In this document: positions 1 to 10,879 of the stretch, one piece after another | How positions within the stretch are numbered: position 1 is the first letter of the stretch | Layout: every line of letters begins with the position of its first letter | Source: Cercophora sp. LCS_1 | Taxonomy: Eukaryota > Ascomycota > Sordariomycetes > Sordariales > Lasiosphaeriaceae | Assembly: GCA_036250225.1 (NCBI GenBank) | Contig: JAPZLL010000014.1 | Span: forward strand, 372,001-436,000 | Length of the DNA stretch: 64,000 nt | Reading direction: 5' to 3' | Program-made: the position numbers and the translations under genes | The notes under the pieces: model-generated | What the model saw: only the letters and a program-made list of their open reading frames with translations | Told to the model about the DNA's origin: nothing | Database searches by the model: none

Positions 1-43
1 ACTTTCGTGCTCCCAGACCTCCCCCCCTTCTAGGTCCTCCTAA

Positions 44-3000
44 ATGCCCTCCGTCTACTCGTCCGTCTTTCAGAACTTTATCCGTCAGGGATTTGCAAAG
101 ACTGTCACCCACGGCTACGCTCAGTCGGTCGTCGCCGCCACACATCCGCAAAATGTGTTAAACCCGCAGAACCGCCCGTCCTTCGCGCGTCGCAGCACCG
201 CAAGGGTCGGGCGCCTCGCGTCTCTTGGCCTCCAGAATGCCTTTCATACCAGCTCCACCGTCGCTGGTCCGATAGAGCACCGGCATGAGAAGCTCCCCAC
301 CACCACTGCGGGTCTCGATGCGTACTTTGAGCAACTTCAGAAGTCGGAGGCTGCTGTCGAGGCTGGTGAGGCTGAACAGGAGGAATGGGTTCAGTTTCAG
401 TTCCCGAAGCGCATCGAGTGGAAGCCGACGCCGGCTGCTATCCTTCTCGGCTCCGAGGCCAAGGGTTTGGTCGGCGAGAGCGTGACACCTGGTCGCCTGG
501 ACGGTAGCCCGAGCGTGCCACCGGAGTCTGAGGCTGCGCTCGCCCACATTGACGCTGCTCTTGAGAACGAAATCGAGGTGCGCAGGCAAATCGAGGCGCT
601 CGAGGAAGAGGTAGAATCCCTCCGCGCCGTCTCTCCAGCCCTCGCCGAACAGCTTGAGGAGCAGATCAGGACTCGGTCTCTCACGCCGATTTCCCGCGCC
701 AGGACACCGGCCAGTATCGCTCGCACTGCGACTCCCCCTGTCGATCCGCAATCGCAGAACTGGGCCGATCATCTCACCAAACTCGCCGAGGCCTCGCGCT
801 ATGCCGAAATCCCTGTTGTGTTCGAGGCCATGCTGGCCGGCGAGGTAAAGCCCATCGCTGCCGCTTATAATGCTCTCTTGGTCGCCGCCATCAATCTGCC
901 GGCCGAGAGGTTCGAAGCGGTGAACAAGGTCCTGGAGGTGTACACCAACATGCTCCGGCAAAAGGTTCTTCCCGACAGCAACACGTACGAGATTCTTGTC
1001 GGGGTGCTGGCCTCTCGTTCCGTCGAGGTCTCTGCTCAGAAGAAGGTGTTGGAGGCCAAGCGTTTCCGCTTTGGTGGGATGGAGGAGCCTGGCAAGTTCA
1101 TGTTTGCATCTCATGAGTTTGAGCATGCCATGCTTTCCGAGGATGACCGTTTGGATATGGCCTTGAAGTTTTTCAAGGACTCCATCGAGGATAACAAGGC
1201 GCAGTACTCGTCGGAAACCTACCACACGCTGATCTCGGCCTGCGCACACGCCGGACGGGTGTTGGAGATGCTCCACTTGTTTGAGCATATGGAGTCGAAC
1301 AACGCGACGCCGTATGCCGCCACTTTCCCTGCCATGATCACGGCCTTTGCCAAGTCTGGAGATCTCATCAGCGCCGTGGAATGCTACAACGAGTATCGCA
1401 ACCTCGCCATTGCTCACGACAAGGGCGAGCCCACGTTGAATGATCGGCTGGATGCTCACGTCTATGCTGCCGTCATCAACGCATACGTTGTCTCGGACAA
1501 GTTCGAAGGCGCCAAGAAGTTCTACCAGAAGATTGTGCAGGAATACGGCGTTCTTGCTTCTGATATCAAGAATGCTCTTCTTGCCCAAGGTTTTGTCAAG
1601 GGCTTCGTCCATCGGGGGATTTATAAAAAGGCTCTGGAATGGGCTCGAGAGATCGAGAACCAGACCAGGGCAGCCACCATGAGCGAGATTGCGACTGTTG
1701 CTGCGGACCACGACGACAAGCACACGGCGGTTGCCGCGTTTGCTAACGTTGGCCTCGCTGACATGGCGTTGCCTACCATGGCCCTTCTTGCTATGAGCAT
1801 CCGTGAGGGCGATATTGCAACTGCCAGCAGGTACTGGGATCTCCTGAGCAGCCCTGAGATCAAGCCGTCACCGTCTTTCATCGAGCCCACTGCCATGTAT
1901 GCTGTGGCCATGATTGGGTCCGGCCAGGTGGCTGAGGGCTTGACCCGCGCCGAGTGGATGTTCCAGCGTATTCGCGACCGTGCCGGCGAGACCAATACCC
2001 AGCTGTCGGAGGAGATTGAGGAGGGCATTGCCTTCATCTCCAAGTACATGTCTGCACGTGGCATCACCGATCCCCGCTTGGTCGTCCCACAGGTAGCCCA
2101 TGCCACACAGTCATATGCGCCCTCGCCGTATCCGGCCACACCCGTTGCCCCGAGCCACGAGGACACATTCGACCCGTATGCGCACAACACGGACTTCAAG
2201 GGTTCTTCGTTGATCTCAGACGAGCTGGAGGGCACTCATGGTCGCAAGGGTTCTAAGCTTAGCGATGCTCTTAACCGGTTCCGGAACATGCGTCGTGCTG
2301 GTCGTCACCCCAGGTACATCACCTACGCCAAGCTCATCTCGGCCGCTGCTCGCGACGGCAAGATGGATGTTTGCCGTGATATCCTCGCCATGGCCCGCAC
2401 CGATGTTCCCCTTCTGCCCCAATATGCTGTTGTTCGTTACGGCTGGTCTTCGATCCTCGACGCCATGGTTGGTGCCTGTCTGACTCTCGGCGACCGGAGC
2501 ATGGCTGAGCAGTTCCACCAAGAGCTGCTCGCCATGGGAGCCACGCCTTCAGCCAACACCTTTGGCCTCTACATCACCACACTCAAGGAATCGACCAAGA
2601 CGTTTGACGAGGCATCCGAGGCTGTCAAGATCTTCCATCGCGCCAAGGCAGAGGGTGTCGAGCCCAGCTCCTTCCTCTACAACGCGCTGATTGGCAAGCT
2701 CGGCAAGGCCCGCCGCATCGACGACTGCCTGTTCTACTTTGGCGAGATGCGCGCTCTGGGAATCAAGCCCACGTCGGTCACTTACGGCACCATTGTCAAC
2801 GCCCTCTGCCGCGTCAGCGACGAAAAGTTTGCCGAGCAGCTGTTTGACGAGATGGAGGGCATGCCCAACTACAAGGCCCGCCCGGCTCCGTACAACAGCA
2901 TGATGCAGTTTTTCCTGACCACCAAGAGGGACAAGGCCAAGGTTCTCGAGTACTACGAGCGCATGAAGTCGAAGGGCATTGCTCCGACAGCCCACACGTT

Positions 3001-3586
3001 CAAGCTGCTGGTCGACACGCACGCAACACTGGAGCCGGTTGACATGACGGCCGCCGAGGCTGTCTTGGAGATGATCCGCGCCTCCGGCCAGCACCCCGAG
3101 CCCGTCCACTACGCCTCGCTGATCCACGCCCGCGGCTGCGTCCTTCACGACATGGAGGGTGCGCGCCGCACGTTCGATACCGTCATGAAGGACCCAACTG
3201 TTGCCGCTCACCCGTGTCTCTACCAGGCTCTCTTCGAGTCCATGGTTGCCAACCACCAAGTGACCGAGACAGAGGCCATCCTCGACGATATGCGCCGAAA
3301 GCGGGTTGACTTGACGCCCTACATCGCCAACACACTCATCCACGGGTGGGCGGCGGAGAAGAACATCGACAAGGCCAAGCAGATCTACTCGGCTGTGGGC
3401 CGTGAGAGACGGGAGCCGAGCACGTACGAGGCCATGACGCGCGCCTTCCTCGCCGTTGAGGAACGGGAGAGCGCCAAGGGTGTGGTCAGCGAGATGCTGA
3501 GCAGAGGCTACCCCAACGCCGTTGTCAACAAGGTTCTGGAATTGCTCGGAGGTGGCAACACGGCCGAAGTTCCTGCAATTGCGTAG
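44..3586 (+). CDS. Mitochondrial-type pentatricopeptide repeat (PPR) protein
   Basis: Single-exon frame of 1180 aa from the ATG at 44 to TAG at 3584-3586. The N-terminus is basic, rich in S/R/A and poor in acidic residues for about 75 residues, which looks like a mitochondrial presequence. A coiled-coil-like acidic stretch follows (about 165-205). From about residue 250 to the end the protein is a series of degenerate 35-residue helical repeats with PPR signatures (for example TYHTLISACAHAGRVLEMLH, FLYNALIGKLGKARRIDDCL, and TYGTIVNALCR). PPR proteins bind organellar RNA, so a role in mitochondrial mRNA stability, processing or translation is inferred; fungal relatives include the CYA5/Pet309-like COX1 factors, but I cannot assign orthology. 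Only 43 bases lie upstream, so an earlier exon cannot be excluded, although the presequence argues that this is the true start. Long frames on the opposite strand are shadows. Confidence 0.9.
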   Translation: MPSVYSSVFQNFIRQGFAKTVTHGYAQSVVAATHPQNVLNPQNRPSFARRSTARVGRLASLGLQNAFHTSSTVAGPIEHRHEKLPTTTAGLDAYFEQLQKSEAAVEAGEAEQEEWVQFQFPKRIEWKPTPAAILLGSEAKGLVGESVTPGRLDGSPSVPPESEAALAHIDAALENEIEVRRQIEALEEEVESLRAVSPALAEQLEEQIRTRSLTPISRARTPASIARTATPPVDPQSQNWADHLTKLAEASRYAEIPVVFEAMLAGEVKPIAAAYNALLVAAINLPAERFEAVNKVLEVYTNMLRQKVLPDSNTYEILVGVLASRSVEVSAQKKVLEAKRFRFGGMEEPGKFMFASHEFEHAMLSEDDRLDMALKFFKDSIEDNKAQYSSETYHTLISACAHAGRVLEMLHLFEHMESNNATPYAATFPAMITAFAKSGDLISAVECYNEYRNLAIAHDKGEPTLNDRLDAHVYAAVINAYVVSDKFEGAKKFYQKIVQEYGVLASDIKNALLAQGFVKGFVHRGIYKKALEWAREIENQTRAATMSEIATVAADHDDKHTAVAAFANVGLADMALPTMALLAMSIREGDIATASRYWDLLSSPEIKPSPSFIEPTAMYAVAMIGSGQVAEGLTRAEWMFQRIRDRAGETNTQLSEEIEEGIAFISKYMSARGITDPRLVVPQVAHATQSYAPSPYPATPVAPSHEDTFDPYAHNTDFKGSSLISDELEGTHGRKGSKLSDALNRFRNMRRAGRHPRYITYAKLISAAARDGKMDVCRDILAMARTDVPLLPQYAVVRYGWSSILDAMVGACLTLGDRSMAEQFHQELLAMGATPSANTFGLYITTLKESTKTFDEASEAVKIFHRAKAEGVEPSSFLYNALIGKLGKARRIDDCLFYFGEMRALGIKPTSVTYGTIVNALCRVSDEKFAEQLFDEMEGMPNYKARPAPYNSMMQFFLTTKRDKAKVLEYYERMKSKGIAPTAHTFKLLVDTHATLEPVDMTAAEAVLEMIRASGQHPEPVHYASLIHARGCVLHDMEGARRTFDTVMKDPTVAAHPCLYQALFESMVANHQVTETEAILDDMRRKRVDLTPYIANTLIHGWAAEKNIDKAKQIYSAVGRERREPSTYEAMTRAFLAVEERESAKGVVSEMLSRGYPNAVVNKVLELLGGGNTAEVPAIA

Positions 3587-4402
3587 CGGACGCGGGCGCC
3601 GCAAATGTTCTCTTCGTCCTCGACAGTTTCTGCATGGTTGTTTTTTCCTATGTCCTTGATCTTTCTCCTTTTTTCCTATGATACCCCCTGGGTGACTTGT
3701 GTGACGGGTCTAGTTTAGTAATTGGGGGGGTGTCTAATGGCCAGCGGGAGACGGGGTCCTGGAGTTTTCTATGTCTAATAAAATGGGTCGCTTGAGGCAG
3801 CGAGAGGCGTTGGGGAGAACGGGAACCGGGGGCCCCGACAAAACGTCGAGAGGCTCGGTTGGGCGATTTATTTTTCGGTTGGCGGGGCACTGTGCTGAGG
3901 GAATGACGACATTCCAGATAGAAATCTCCACTCTACAAACAGAAGAAAGGACGCATATAGCATGGGGCGAGCATAGACGGATGGGTCGCATAGATGGGAT
4001 TGGGCGGGTGGCACAGGAGCATTGGATGGTGTTATGAGCCACGCGGTCACAAGGTAGTTGAGCTGTGCGATCGACTCGCTCTGTATTATATGAACATGAG
4101 ATGTTACGGTCAACGGCGCTCGATATGCAATGGTGTGCCCAGTGTGAGATAAGATGAGAACCTATGTTGGACTTGTGTCCTAGAGTTATCCCGACGAGCA
4201 ACACGATTGCTGAGACCATCTTGGCAGTTTGCGCTTTTGTACCCACGAGAAGCAAAGGTCAAGACCTGGTGAGAATGTAAACGTTCTATGAGACCAAACT
4301 GCAACGCATAACTCAATCTTTTCATTGGTGGATATCAATCCCAGTATTCCAAACGCCTCATGAATGCATTCATAACAAAACCTACTCGACATCTCCTTCC
4401 AC
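3587..4402. other. Convergent intergenic region (3' flanks)
   Basis: About 0.8 kb between the tail-to-tail PPR gene (+) and b561 gene (-). T-rich tracts near 3639-3675 could serve as 3' end signals. The short frames here have no recognisable content. I see no gene. Confidence 0.6.
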
Positions 4403-4919
4403 TCAATACCCAAGCCTCTCATGTTGATAAATGTTATGCTGCAACTCCATTTCCTCCTGCTCCTCCTTTTCCCTCTGGTGCTTGGAGCATCTCCAGATGC
4501 AAAACCAAATGGGCACAGTAAAGACAACAACGCCACCAACAAGAACACCATAACCCATCATGAACAGGTTACTTCGTTGCGACAGATTCAAACCCCTTGT
4601 TCAGTGTTAGCATCATCATCCCAACGTTTTTTTATCGAAAAGGGCATCATCATCATCATCATCATCATCATCCACTTACAGTCCTCCCGCAACAACCAAA
4701 AGCACCCAGATGAACCTCCCAACCCAGCGATGCACATTCCCCAGCAACTTTGTCTGTTGTGGCGGTTCCTGGCCCCGTTTCGCCGCTCCCCTCCTGATGA
4801 AAGCGACAGCAATCCCCCACACAAACATGAGAAACAAGGTTGAAACCGCGATCAAGCCAACGACTTGATGGCCGGTTTGGAACTTTTGCGTCTGTTACCG
4901 TTAGCACCCCTCCCCCATC

Positions 4920-4965
<46 letters not shown>

Positions 4966-5807
4966 AACAGAGACAGAGACAGAGACGGAGAAAAACTCAC
5001 AGCACCATGCTCCCCACTAACCCTCACACCCGGCACCAACCCGCCCACCACAAACCCAACCAGCACCAGCGCCGTCACGCCATGAATAACGGGCCACTTC
5101 CTCAGCGCGCTCGCGACGAGCGCATCAGCGGGGAATACCACCAGCGTCGCAATGACGAGCACAATTCCGTGCGCAACAGCCGCTTTGTTCTGCGTCCGTT
5201 CGGCCGTTCCAAACGGTATCACGCCGTCCGTTATCTCACCCTGTGGGAGCGTGATACCACCGGAGCCCGCTGCTTTGGTTAGATCAACGGTGAATGCGCC
5301 ATGGGTGATGTGTCGACGGAGCGGTGCTTCCAGCGAATCTGACGACAATGGCGAACCGGGGCCATTAGCAAAAATGAGAGGCTGCGAGGAAGAGGATGGG
5401 TTGATGAAGGACCGGCAGTTGTGGCAGGTTAGGTTGATGATCATTAGGTGGTCGTGGATGCCGGAGGGGGCGTGGAGCGTGTATTGGATGGAGGGGTCAA
5501 AGCTTGGTTCGACGTGCCCTGTTGAGCGGCGGGGGGAGAGGGTGACCCGTCGGTTGTCCGAGGAGGGGTAGGCTATGAGCAGCAAAGCGGTGGACATGGA
5601 GGGGCCGAGGCCGATGGCTGTGTAGGAGAAGAAGTCGGGGGTGGAGATGTAGAGGTTGACGTCCTGAGACGAAGCCGGGAGGTTGAGGAGGAGGGTGGTG
5701 TTTGTGTCTTCGATAAAGGTTGTTGAGAGTTGGGCTGATACCAAAAAGGGGAGGAGGAGAAGGAGGAGGAGGAGGGTGAGCCATGATTGGGGCCGAGCGA
5801 ATGGCAT
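4403..5807 (-). CDS. Secreted/membrane DOMON (CDH-cytochrome-like) and cytochrome b561 protein
   Basis: Three exons by splice signals: 5807-5001, 4891-4680 and 4595-4403, giving 403 aa. Residues 1-25 are a signal peptide with a long Leu run. A DOMON/cellobiose-dehydrogenase-cytochrome-like domain follows (about 28-200). It has the likely haem ligands Met71 (IGLGPSMSTALLL) and His166 or His169 (RRHITHGAF), plus a CHNC pair at 128-131. After it comes a b561 core of about five membrane helices with four well-placed histidines: AAVAHG, WPVIHG, TGHQVVG and VHRWVG. Such proteins are predicted to move electrons across the plasma membrane (ferric or copper reductase type). Intron 1 (5000-4892) has a GTGAGT donor, a GCTAAC branch and CAG acceptor, and carries a 42-base homopolymer. 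Intron 2 (4679-4596) contains an ATG/CAT triplet run. Reading through the introns gives junk, which supports the splicing. Confidence 0.85.
4645..4671. repeat. Trinucleotide microsatellite (ATC/GAT)n
   Basis: About nine tandem CAT/ATC units inside the second intron of the DOMON-b561 gene. Confidence 0.9.
4921..4962. repeat. 42-base homopolymer A tract (T tract in the transcript)
   Basis: An uninterrupted run of 42 A on the + strand inside intron 1 of the b561 gene. In the sense direction it is a poly-U run between donor and branch point, followed on the donor side by a CTCTGT-type repeat. Its length is liable to polymerase slippage and sequencing error. Confidence 0.95.
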
Positions 5808-6345
5808 TGTGATGGTTTCAGGGTTTCTCCCTGATGGGATACCGACAATTCGATTGAAAGGGTGAAGAAATCGCCAGTCTTGGCGGCGCAGAATTTAAAG
5901 GAGACCTCTCGAGATTGAATCCATCATGGTGGACGGTTTTCAGCGAAATATATCACTTCACCCTGCAAATGCGTCTGCCGTGAGACGAGAAATGAAGGGC
6001 GCTTAAAAGGCGTGGAGTGCGTGTGATTGGCCGCGTCGAGGTCGGGGAAGCGCTTCCCGGGCTGCTTGGCGAGCTGCCCGTCTGCCGGGACCGCTGGCGC
6101 CCGCTGTCGCATTGCTGCCGATGACCATTTCCAGCCCTCTCAGTGGTTGTTCATCTGCGTGCAAGGGTCAATCACACGCTTTCTCAGCACTGGGTCCCAA
6201 AAATAGCGACACACTTTTTTTCAGCACGCAAAGGGCTTCAAACGTTTGTATCTTGGTATTATGTCCAACTCGGCGCCGATTTATGTGTGGAAGTGCCTTT
6301 TGGACCTCAAAAGTATTATCCTTCAATTATATATCCCGATGCCCA

Positions 6346-8014
6346 TTACTCAACAGCCCCCTTCTTTTTCTCGGTATCAGTCGACGCTGCCTCTTCCAAT
6401 GCCCTTTCCGTAGGAACGTTTTCCTTCTTGGGCGGCAAATCATCCCTCCGAATCGCCCACCCGCCTCTCCAGCCAAACCACCTCGTTTCCCTCGGTCCAC
6501 GAAGCAGACAAACAATGATGCCAAACCCGATAAACGCAACTAACCATGTCAGTGAAGTCATCAACATAACTCGCGAGACGAGATCAACTTACTGCTGCAA
6601 CTCCCGCTATAAACCCATCCACCCTGTGCATACAACCGATTCCCCACCGCAGTACCCGTCAACTGCCCCGAAAACGAAGCAACCATGTACGCCGTATTGA
6701 TCCTATTCCTGGCATCAGGCCGAATGCTGTAAATGGCCGCACGATTCGCAATCTGCGTGAACTGCGCGCCAAGATCAATCGAGATGGCCTGGATCACCAC
6801 GCCCGCCACGTTAAACGTGCCGACGGTAGTACCGATGATAAGACCGACTAGTTCAACACTAAGACCCAAGATAGCAGAGAACTGCGGGACCACCTTGTCA
6901 ATGACCAGACGGCTGTATATCGGAGCAGTGAAGATCAGCACAACGCCAATGAGACCAAACAGACCGATATTCATCGACGAGTAGTTGTATGGCGGCGAAG
7001 AAAGCAAGAAGGAGAGCGTGGTCCAGTATGAAGTGAAAGTGGCGCTAAACAAGAACGAGACGATCGAGGCTTGCAAGAGGAGTGGTTCAGTGAATAACAG
7101 GTAAAACACGGCGCCGAGCATCTTGAAGTAGTTGAGGCCGTCGGGGTTCTTGGATGGGTAGGCTGGCATCCAGATGTAGAGCAGGATGACGACGACCCAT
7201 TGGATGCCAAAGCCGAACCAGTAAATGTTGCGCCAGTCGGTGTAGTTGGCCATGACGCCTGCGAGGATACGGGCAACCAGGATGCCGAGGGACAGGCCGG
7301 AGACGATAACGGCGAGGGAGCTGGCTCGTCGATGGGCTGGCGCGAGATCACCGACCAGGGGGAGCATGAGCTGGGGTGTGACCGTCGTTGCGCCGCAGAT
7401 GAAGGAGACGGCGCTGAAGACGGTAAAGGAGTGTGTCAGGCAGAGAACGATCCACTGGACACATTGTTAGTAATAATCTTTATGACACAAAGGGATGCAA
7501 ACCAAAGCAGCGGTGAAAGCAACCAGACTCAGGATGAACGGCCTTCGGGGAAATAAATCTCCCAGGGGACAGATCAGAAGCAAACCAGAGGCATATCCTG
7601 CTTGCATTAGGGTTGCCACCGACGAGGCTCTTTCGAACGTGACATCGAATGTCTCGGCGATGCGGTTCAACACGGCCTGGTTGTAGTACAAGTTCGACAC
7701 GGTAAAACACGATGCCTGGTCCGGGTCAGTGCCGCTCAAATCGCCTCGGCTTACACACTCACAAATGCAAACAGGATATTGAGCCAGAGCGTAAACTTGG
7801 GCGGATTCTCAACATCGTACCGAGCAGGCGGTGGTATCCAGTTCCACAAACGCCATACCCATCCTCCTTTGGTCGCGGGGATATCCCGAGTTGGCGTGCT
7901 GGCTTGTTCATCCGAATCCGAGGGACTGGAACTGACGGTTACGTCTGTGGGTTTTTCGCCATCGTCATCGCTCTTGTCGGGACTGATCCCCGATCCCATG
8001 TTGATTGCGACCAT
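6346..8014 (-). CDS. Major facilitator superfamily transporter
   Basis: Four exons: 8014-7763, 7715-7503, 7454-6593 and 6539-6346; 506 aa. All junctions keep frame. Intron 2 is only 48 nt, with a GTTTGC donor and TACTAAC branch. The N-terminus (about 65 aa) is hydrophilic and Ser/Asp-rich, so cytosolic. About 12 membrane helices follow. MFS signatures include LYYNQAVLNRIAETF in the first loop region, the loop 2-3 motif GDLFPRRP, and RASSLAVIVSGLSLGILVAR in the fourth or fifth helix region. The C-terminal tail is charged (KKENVPTERALEE). The family contains fungal and bacterial permeases and drug-efflux-type carriers; the substrate cannot be read from sequence. It stands alone, without biosynthetic genes beside it, so a cluster role is unlikely. 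Confidence 0.88.
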
Positions 8015-9198
8015 GCTTGAGAAGAAACGGGATCATCCCTGACTCGGGGGGAAAACGGAAAAGGGGGAGGGATACGCCGGTTTTAAGTGGTTGGAATGGG
8101 TCCTTCCGATGAACGGCGGCAGTGCCCGGTCCCCGGCAGCGGGGCCGCGACGCGACAGCGGATAGCGGCAAGCAGCAGGCCTGTTCCTGTCGTGCTGTCG
8201 GGTGGGGGTCTGGTCTGACGGGGAGTTAGCTCCGAAGCTGTGGGAGGGATAATTGCTGGACAGTTGAATTGGTCATTGGGAAGGTAGTAGTTGTTCCTGG
8301 GTCCTGGAATTAGTACGCAAGAACGGGGGCATCGGCATCTTCTTGCACCTTCGGTCATGGCTCTGTCATTGCAATATTGGCCGGAAAACGTGACGCCATC
8401 GTGTGGTGGTGTCAGATGCATCGATCGGTGATAAAAATCCGTGCCGTTGACCGCCATCTGAAATATAGCGCCATCCGCCTGGCACGGCACTAACAAGCGG
8501 CCCCCGGTTGTTTGACCGATTCCTAACCGATTGCTTGCTGACATGCAGTATCCCGAAATCGTTGGATCGCGCGGTAAATCGCCTCTATCTGTTAGTCGAG
8601 GATGCGGGTGTTCTTAACTGTTGTTAACATTTTTTGGCGTTGGGATGTGGTGGAACCGGGATCTTCGGGATATCATCTGTTAGCGGGCCGGGAGAGCAAT
8701 CGCAACATTGCCGGAGCGTCAACTCCATGAACTGAACAAAAGGTTGTTTATAAGCTCATATAAGAGCACACACAACTCGCGGCCTATAAAAAACTGATTA
8801 GCTGTTCATGTGTGTTTTTCAAGTCTGAGACATGCATGCATCCCGTCCTCCTAGCGGCTGAGACAACACCAGTCAAGACAAACCAATGAGCACACCACAA
8901 GATGAGGGACGGGCAATGTGCACAACTAGAAGCGTGTGCGTGTCTGCCTTGGGCTTGGCCAAACCTCAGCAAACCTCACAGTTCTTGCTCTGTATCGTAA
9001 TTCAAATGTGGTTTGATTTCATCCGCCTGTGAAGATCAGTTCAAGACGCAGCAAAGCTCAACTTTCAAAGGTATGCACGAAGGTAATAAATGAGAACGTA
9101 TATACATTCTATCAGGACTATTCAATACAAACATGTACAAGCGACTGCCAGAGCGCCGAAGCTGGGTATCAAGAGTGAAGGAGAGACAAACAAAACAC
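8015..9198. other. Intergenic region upstream of the MFS gene
   Basis: About 1.2 kb between two minus-strand genes. It should hold the MFS promoter and the 3' flank of the next gene. The one longer frame here (8083-8544, minus) has no family features and I treat it as chance. Nothing else recognised. Confidence 0.6.
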
Positions 9199-10879
9199 TC
9201 AATAGGCGTGCCGTGACTCAGAACTGATAACACTTGCTCTTATGCTCGGAGCTGAGGATGCCACATCAGGAGCAGAGAACCTGACTGTTCTTCGGATGTC
9301 TTCGACAGGCAGGGGAGGGGGTCTGTCAAACTCTCGCTCAGGGGCTTCCGTCAGAGGGCTTGAAATAACGACTCTGGGGTAACTCAGCGCGGTTGGTGGC
9401 ACAAAGATGCTGCTGTCCCGCTGCGTAGGTGCAGTTGTCCAAAAACTAGTGTCGGAGACGCCCGATTGTCGATGGACTCTCGAGCGCCCGCCACCCGTTG
9501 AGGGAGTCGATTGACTCCCTCTTGACCCCGGGGGCGGTGACGGTGTGTGATGCGGCCTAAAGATGGTCGACATGATTGACCTAGTTGGTTTCTTGCGCTC
9601 GTTGGCCGTAAGGACTGGTGGTTCCTTTTCGTTGTCCCCAGGCGAGACGCTGAAAGGCTCGGGAGACCGAACGGGAATCAGCTGACGCATCTGGTTCACC
9701 CACTTGGAGACGGATGGTTTGGGTTTTGTGACTTCTTGTGGGGGAGGAGGCGGCGGAAAGTCTCTAAAGGTGAGATCGCTTTGACCGACACCGGCGTCGA
9801 AGAAGGGATCTTGCGTCCTGCTTCCAGGCATCATGACGAAGCCGGGAAGTCGGCTCTGTCTCCATTTCCGGAAGCCGAAGATGAGGAGAGCGAGGAGGAG
9901 AATCAGGCCAACTACGTCAGGTTAGCCTAAGCGTAAAGACGAGATCCCTCAGATCCTTACAAACTGATCCAACAGCGATTCCTGCCGTCTGGGTTGAAGT
10001 GAGACCAGCGGTTTGGGCGCTTGCCACTGGTGGCTGACCAGTTGGTTCTGGATTTACCCCGCCTGATGCATGTTAGCGATGCTGAAATCAGGCCTTTGAA
10101 AGACGATTCATACCATAAAAAGCCGAGCCCGATGGCTCCGCTGCCCGAATGGTGGAGAGGGTCGTCGGTGGTGGTAATGAGACTTCCGTCGGCGACGGAA
10201 TGTCAACTGGTGTGTCTATCGGGGGTGTTGTTTCACCGACTGGTGTCGTATCAGCCGGCAACGAGGTGCTGAGTGACGAAGAAGATGGCGTTTCAACGGA
10301 TGAAGACGTGGTAGGGGGTAATGTGGTCCCCGGCACCAAAGTTGTGATGGGGGTTGGAAGAGGAGGTACTTGTATTAGCGTGGATTTTGGAGTCGACACA
10401 GTGACAAGAGTAGTTGTTGTTGCTGATGTCGACGAGGGCTCGAGGGTGACAGTTGAGATGGCGGTAATGGTTTCTGTCGTGGGGGTACCGAATGTGATGG
10501 TGAAAAACGGCGGGCGAGTTTGCGTGTTTTTGCCCTTCCCCTTGAAGAAGCCACCGATATCCGGAAGCAAGCCCAACCCCTTCCCCTGACCTTCATTATC
10601 GTCGTCCTGATTTGCCTCGTCTTGCCTCCGTTGAGGAACTGGACGGCTCCTTGGCCTGCGAGGGGACACATTGCGTATTGGTCGCCCCTGCTCCATGTCG
10701 CCATCTCTTGTGGTGCAGAGAAAGTCGTTGGCGAACCCTATTGTCCCCACGGAGGATACCCTTCCCACGGCTCCTGTGCGGCGGGCCTCCGAGATTTTAA
10801 CAGATGCGGACACGAGCGGGGGTCTGGCGCTGAACCACGGCACTTGGAATGTAGCTTGTTTAAGAGTGGAGCGCCTCAA
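9199..10879 (-). CDS. Single-pass membrane protein with Ser/Thr-rich ectodomain (cell-wall sensor-like layout)
   Basis: Three exons: 10879-10114, 10062-9961 and 9911-9199; 526 aa. The first part is charged, followed by a long Thr/Ser/Pro-rich stretch (about 120-285). A single hydrophobic helix (GIAVGSVFGLILLLALLIFG) is split by the second intron and reappears only after splicing, which is strong support for the model. A basic stop-transfer segment (FRKWRQSR) and a proline-rich cytosolic tail of about 210 aa with PPPPPP and many Ser/Pro sites follow. The layout resembles fungal Mid2/Wsc-type sensors, but no WSC domain is present. No classical signal peptide is seen at the N-terminus, so the start (ATG 10879) is uncertain; an unseen upstream exon is possible. 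Confidence 0.7.

Noticed and set aside
158..1723. 521-codon open frame antisense to the PPR gene
   Set aside because: GC-rich coding DNA often leaves long open antisense frames; the + frame has clear PPR repeats and this one has no family features.
8083..8544. 153-codon minus frame upstream of the MFS gene
   Set aside because: No family features or coding-like composition, and it occupies the promoter region.
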